A DNA stretch of 64,000 nucleotides, taken from Platycnemis pennipes. Its lineage: Eukaryota > Arthropoda > Insecta > Odonata > Platycnemididae. The notes beneath the pieces were generated by a model. The model did no database searches. It saw nothing but the letters and a program-made list of their open reading frames with translations, and had not been told where the DNA came from. The stretch is taken from the NCBI GenBank assembly GCA_933228895.1, contig OW121852.1, positions 104,367,544 through 104,431,543 of the forward strand. Reading direction: 5' to 3'. Below, one piece after another: positions 59,401 through 64,000 of the stretch. Positions within the stretch are counted from its first letter, which is position 1. Every line of letters starts with the position of its first letter. Both the position numbers and the translations under genes were made by a program.

Positions 59401-62400
59401 AATCCGATCGGGAAACTTTTTTCCAAAGGTGTTTCTTTCCATTTCTCACTCGGAGACATTTTTTTAACTCACATTATGTATTTATTACAAAAAATATTCT
59501 TTTTTTACTAAATTTTGACTCGACAGTGCATTCGAATTAGAAGATCTGACGACCAGGTTTCCGTGTTATTGGAAGTTGTGAAGATTCTGCCCGAATCAAG
59601 TGATGGTAATCTACAGGGCAGAGATCAAGCGGAACACGTTAATGAGCACTTTCAGAATATTGATGAAAATTAAAGTAAATTTTTAGGGTTATGTGATCTG
59701 TCGGGTTGATTGGTGGCAGGAGGTATGAGGGGCTGAAGAGGGACATTGTGTGTAATTTAGGGGGTGGGAAGAATTAAATGTCCATCTAAACCTACCTTCA
59801 CCGGTAGAATAGGTACTAATAATACTGTGATCTGTAAAGGAAAATAAAAGAATTGCATAAAGCTTTTGAGGAGTAGAAAAACAACAGATATGCCAACAGA
59901 CAATTTCTACTAAACGCTTAGGTCTTGGTGAACAGGGATCGCATGAATACAATTGACTTGAGCTCGTACAAGTGAGTTACTGCAAGACTAATTACCTTGC
60001 AGCTACCCCTTTGGTTATTATAGTGTCTATTGTGATATATTATTTTTCACAGGAAGAAAGGTATTTTAAATCTATTTGACAGTAATCTGACTCTCTTCTA
60101 ATCTTACAGACGTGGATTATGGATGATCTTAAAATATTTCGTGTGTCAACAGAGAGCTAATCTAAATCAAATTTGCGTAAAAGAGTGTCTAAATTTTATC
60201 CTAAGGTTGTAAGAAAATGTCCACTCCCCATTTCCCGAGTTATTCTTATAAGATTGAGACATGGACACAATTATTGAATCAATTTTTAGCAAATATTGCA
60301 GATTTTTCCATGCGCACTATTTCCCTATATTAGGTACCCCTGCGTCCATGACAGTTCAGAGGCGTCTCGATCGATACAAGTGGCTCTTCACTTTCTCATA
60401 GGTGGGCGCCCTGCCTTCTCCTGGTAATTGATCTTTTTCTTTCCACCCCCATACCGCGGCTTATGAGGGTCATAGTTATGTGTCCGTTATCCTGTCCGTT
60501 TGCTTGAGAACCGCGTCTACTTTGCTTCACTTCAGCCTTTTTCCTCGCGTTTCTTGCTAAGTCAGCATGGCTTACTGTTAGCTTTGGAGTTGCGACTTGA
60601 TCTTTTTGAAGGTACCGGGCCCGAGATTCCGTTAACAAGGCGAGAGGTGTGATATGAGTGCAATGAGTTACCTTCCATTCAGGGGTCGTATCCGATATCC
60701 ATCTTTGGTATGAAATGGGATGGTGTTATGTAATTTGTTTTGTTTCCCAAGGGAAGTGATATTGCCATTCGCTCGTTTTAGTTATTTACTTTAGATGTTT
60801 TAGTCTGGCGAAAATCATGGTCAATTCCACTGAAGCTGCTGTTGTATTTAATACTAAGCGCTGTAATAATATTCGGAGAGCCGTTTAGTTCCCATTCAGA
60901 TGTGTCCAGAGTAATTATACATTTATTTTTATGTTGTACATTTTGTGAACCTATTTCAAGAATAATGGCAGGTTGTATTTATTGTATTTGTGTTTGAAAC
61001 CAATAATGAAAATGTTGCTGGCATTGACGGATCTTACGTTCAATGAACCGCTACGTTATGAGCATCCAAGAACATGTTGGCTCTCATCTTATGATTCCAT
61101 TGATATTGGATGACTCACCAATTATTAATGATTTCTGGAAGACCTACTCTTAGTAAACCATAAAGCCACCCTGACTATTTAAAGAATCAAGTAACCACAA
61201 GTAAGAGCCTCTTCTTTCGTTCTCGTTGTGGATGATATAAATTACAGTACGTGCATGGCCTACCCTACGTACGCCACACTTAATGTCCAATCGCATTCAT
61301 CGAATTTGCTTAAATTTCTCTAAGTATTTTGTGTTAGGCCCTACTCTCGAGTAATCCTTTCCATTTATCCTCTGCTTCTCTATTTGAGAGATCATATAGC
61401 ATATGGTTGCCTTTTGTACATATTTTTCTTATAGATTTGCGGGTACGCCTTTTGCTATTCTTCTGTCCGCAGCTCTCACTTTTTTTGCTCAATTGGTTGT
61501 CACTTGTCTTGTCCAGCTCCATGTTTGGAAGATTCTATTTCGCGAGTGATATTCATTGGCGCGAAAAGTAATTAATGTCACTGTTGGAGGCTATGACGCT
61601 TCCTGGAGCCTTAATCGGATTCGAGCGAGTCGCCAGTGGTCGCAAAGTTTGACCACGCCACTTCTGAAGGAAATTCGGGGCACGGAGCATGTTCATGCTT
61701 TGTGCCGATGGTGACTCAGCATCAAAGGACAATCAAAGATCTGTGTATTCGTTCGGCTAAAAATAAGTCACCCTGCTCCCAGCGTGTCCGACAGTGAGAC
61801 AAGAACCATTTACAGTGTCCTCGAACCGTCCGAGGTTCTCGAGGGTGATCCGGAACTGTTAAGGGTATGGAAAACCAGTGAAAGTCTGGTAAGGAGAGCT
61901 TAATATATTTGTGACGAATGCACGAGTGGAAACGTATCTGTCAAGGACATCCAATTTTCAGAGCTAATGTAATTAATTGACTCCATATCATGCAGCAGTA
62001 TCGGCATGGATCCATGATCCACATATAAGGCTTTAAGCTGCCTCGAAGATTAAGAATGTGGGATTCTTACTGATAATTATATTCTCATCGAGAAAATATG
62101 TGCTAAGACTATTATTGGTGTTAATACCATAAATTTACTGTGTATAATATTGTGTGAAATCTTTCAGAAAATGTGCGATTTTAAAAAGTAAGGAGTCTAA
62201 TTGCCCGCTTCGTGAATGTATCGGCCAAATAATGGGCTTTGCAAAATTCCTGGTAAAATTACCTCCACGGTGATGGACATTTTCTGTAAAATACTTTTTA
62301 TTATAATCTGTGATAATATATTGTTTAATATTGCGTAATTTTCTCACGACGTTGGCCTTAGTGCTTGTTAAGCTCTACCCTGACCAACTAGTCCCTATCT

Positions 62401-63053
62401 GTAGCCTTGTCACTTTAGCTTCCGGTTGATCACTGTGGTGGATAATAAATTAGTAAATGATACTCTGTACCCTTGTTTTTGCTGCCGAATTGTGTCCGAT
62501 TTGGCGAAACTGGTCGCACCCGTTATGGTATGTAGGTACCTATTAGATGTTTAGGACTTAAATCGCTAAGGTTATATAGCATCATCTGCACCAACTGAAT
62601 CTTAGAATTCATCCTTGAGTTTCCCGTTACCGACGCAGCCACCACGACCGGCGGTCGCGTCCTAAGCTTGTTTCTGGTGCACGAAGTCGTTCTGGTCTCG
62701 TAAGTGCGTTATGTCCTACGTTTGCCTTTCTAGGCATAAATGCTCACATCCTCACCTCATTTATCTTTTTTCTTGAATCCAGGGGAAGAGAGATGTGGTA
62801 TTATTTATTTTTTGTGAAGTTGTATTAATAGGTGATGGTTGAAAATTTTGGTTCTGTACCGTAGACCTCTCGGCGTTGATACGGTTAACACTCTATGCGC
62901 ACCTTTGGAATGCAGATGAGTTAGTTACATCCTAAGTTTGCCTTTCTAGGCATAAATGCAGCGCCAAAATTTCGTTCATTATTTGTTTTTGAAGCCAGGA
63001 TCGCCAGGATAAAACAGTGATGTCGTGTTATTTTCATCTACGTCTACTTAATA
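59401..63053. other. Mostly AT-rich non-coding DNA
   Basis: Only short frames. A ~22-bp word (CCTACGTTTGCCTTTCTAGG at about 62713) recurs as CCTAAGTTTGCCTTTCTAGG near 62932, hinting at an old 220-bp duplication. Confidence 0.4.
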
Positions 63054-63130
63054 ATGATGAAAATAATTAACTTTGTTATATTCCACAAAAATGTATTGAC
63101 CAACCGGTTCGAACCTTCTCAGGTTCAGAT

Positions 63131-63175
63131 GACCAGGGCCTCGATCATGGATCTTCATAAGGCTTGCGCTAGCGT
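63131..63175 (-). repeat. 45-bp dispersed repeat, copy B
   Basis: Complement of 45375-45419 with about four mismatches. It directly abuts the LINE fragment that begins at about 63176. Confidence 0.7.
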
Positions 63176-63572
63176 TAAAAATATTTTTCGGACGCCAACT
63201 TACTATGGTAGACTGGACCATAATCACAAATTTAGAGAAATTGATTGCCGAACTGACTGATTCAAAATGTCCTTTTTTCCTCCTACAATTAGGGATATGA
63301 ATAATGGTAAATATATCCAGTACGAGTGTAGCAATGGATAACATTGGTAGCTGCATGTTGGTATAAGGACTTGAAGGTAACCCAACTAACAGCATTTTTT
63401 TGCATGTTTGCTTTGCTATTTTTATCTTTTTTTTAATAGTGTAGTTTAGAACAGCATATAAATAATAATCCTTTTTTATGCATGATATGTAGTGCATGTT
63501 TGGTGAGAATTCACCCCCTACCACACACCTTTATTGTGGCTTGCAGGGTATTATGTAGATGTAGATGTAGTG
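63176..63572 (+). mobile_element. First LINE family, 5'-truncated copy with intact 3' end
   Basis: Starts TTAAAAATATTTTTCGGACG and continues through the last ~45 reverse transcriptase codons (LDHNHKFREIDCRTD, then a TGA), the 3' UTR with CACCCCCTACCACACACC and TGTGGCTTGCAGGGTATTAT, and a GTAGAT hexamer tail at 63556-63570. It matches 51603-51960 closely. Confidence 0.8.
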
Positions 63573-64000
63573 TTATTTTTTGTTGATGGTTTGTAACAAA
63601 GTGATGCTTGATCCTTGTTTCGTTGACCTCCTGGCGTTGGTTCGCTCAACGCTCTGAAAGCACCACGGGGGTGCGGGCGGGCTCCCGTGGTGTGCGGTAC
63701 GCCCTCCACCAGCATCACGGCGGTGGTGCGCTAGGGTAGGGCGGTTGCGGGGGTGGCGTCCGCGGCGCATGCGCCCTGGGGGCAGGGCGTGGTGGCCGTT
63801 GGTGGGGAGTAGGCGAGGGGGGTGGGGGGTGCGGCTCCTCCCTCTTCAACCCCTCGTCCACCATTCATTCCCCCCTCCCACCCTTTTCCCTTCCCGCCCC
63901 ACCACTTCGCATTCCCGGCACCCCCTGGCGATATCCCTCCCCTCCCACTCATTACTCCCCGTCCCCCGTCGACAGGGTGCCATGTTACCCCGAGGGTAGT
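63573..64000. other. GC-rich block running off the window end
   Basis: GC-rich, with C-rich plus strand from about 63830 and a CACCACGGG … CCCGTGGTG hairpin at 63661-63693. Several overlapping frames, none recognised. It could be the start of another repeat or a CpG-rich region that continues beyond the window. Confidence 0.3.

Noticed and set aside
63048..63524. 158-codon minus-strand frame
   Set aside because: Antisense to the LINE 3' end at 63176-63572.

Overview
This window looks like repeat-rich, intergenic or intronic DNA from a large arthropod (probably insect) genome. The reasons are AT-rich sequence with scattered CpG-rich blocks, no operons or dense coding, and many broken retroelement ends. 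The commonest type is the 3' end of a Jockey/CR1/L2-group LINE closing in a short GATGTA-type repeat. Species assignment is inference only. I found no intact host protein gene, no rRNA and no convincing functional tRNA; nearly all recognisable coding sequence is transposon-derived and truncated or decayed.

Layout. 1-1056: 5'-truncated LINE fragment. 1.1-7.1 kb: mostly unique AT-rich DNA with a MITE-like element (2117), a long fold-back hairpin (5651) and a tRNA-derived SINE remnant. 7.2-7.9 kb: GC-rich block. 8-16 kb: AT-rich DNA interrupted by four strongly strand-asymmetric pyrimidine-rich blocks, plus local tandem duplications. 18133-29991: the main structure of the window, two near-identical ~5.3 kb terminal-inverted-repeat elements in opposite orientation, 1.2 kb apart. 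Each starts CCCGAGGTAAAT, carries subterminal arrays of a GTATTTAT-type motif, and is flanked by its own 2-bp direct repeat (CG/CG and CT/CT). Both contain the same decayed cargo: a YVDD reverse-transcriptase remnant (Penelope-like), a LINE 3' fragment, a 58-codon Cys-containing ORF ending near a splice-donor-like site, and a broken minus-strand frame. 30-34 kb: SINE remnants, a second fold-back element, GC-rich DNA and a PIF/Harbinger-type MITE with a TAA duplication. 34-64 kb: unique DNA, GC-rich blocks, three full copies of a ~530 bp repeat family, four C-terminal fragments of a second LINE family, and several more tails of the first LINE family.

No cooperating gene system can be assembled. 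The best candidate for something undescribed is the paired TIR element: it has transposon ends and target duplications but no recognised transposase, and it appears to have been mobilised after its retroelement cargo had already decayed.
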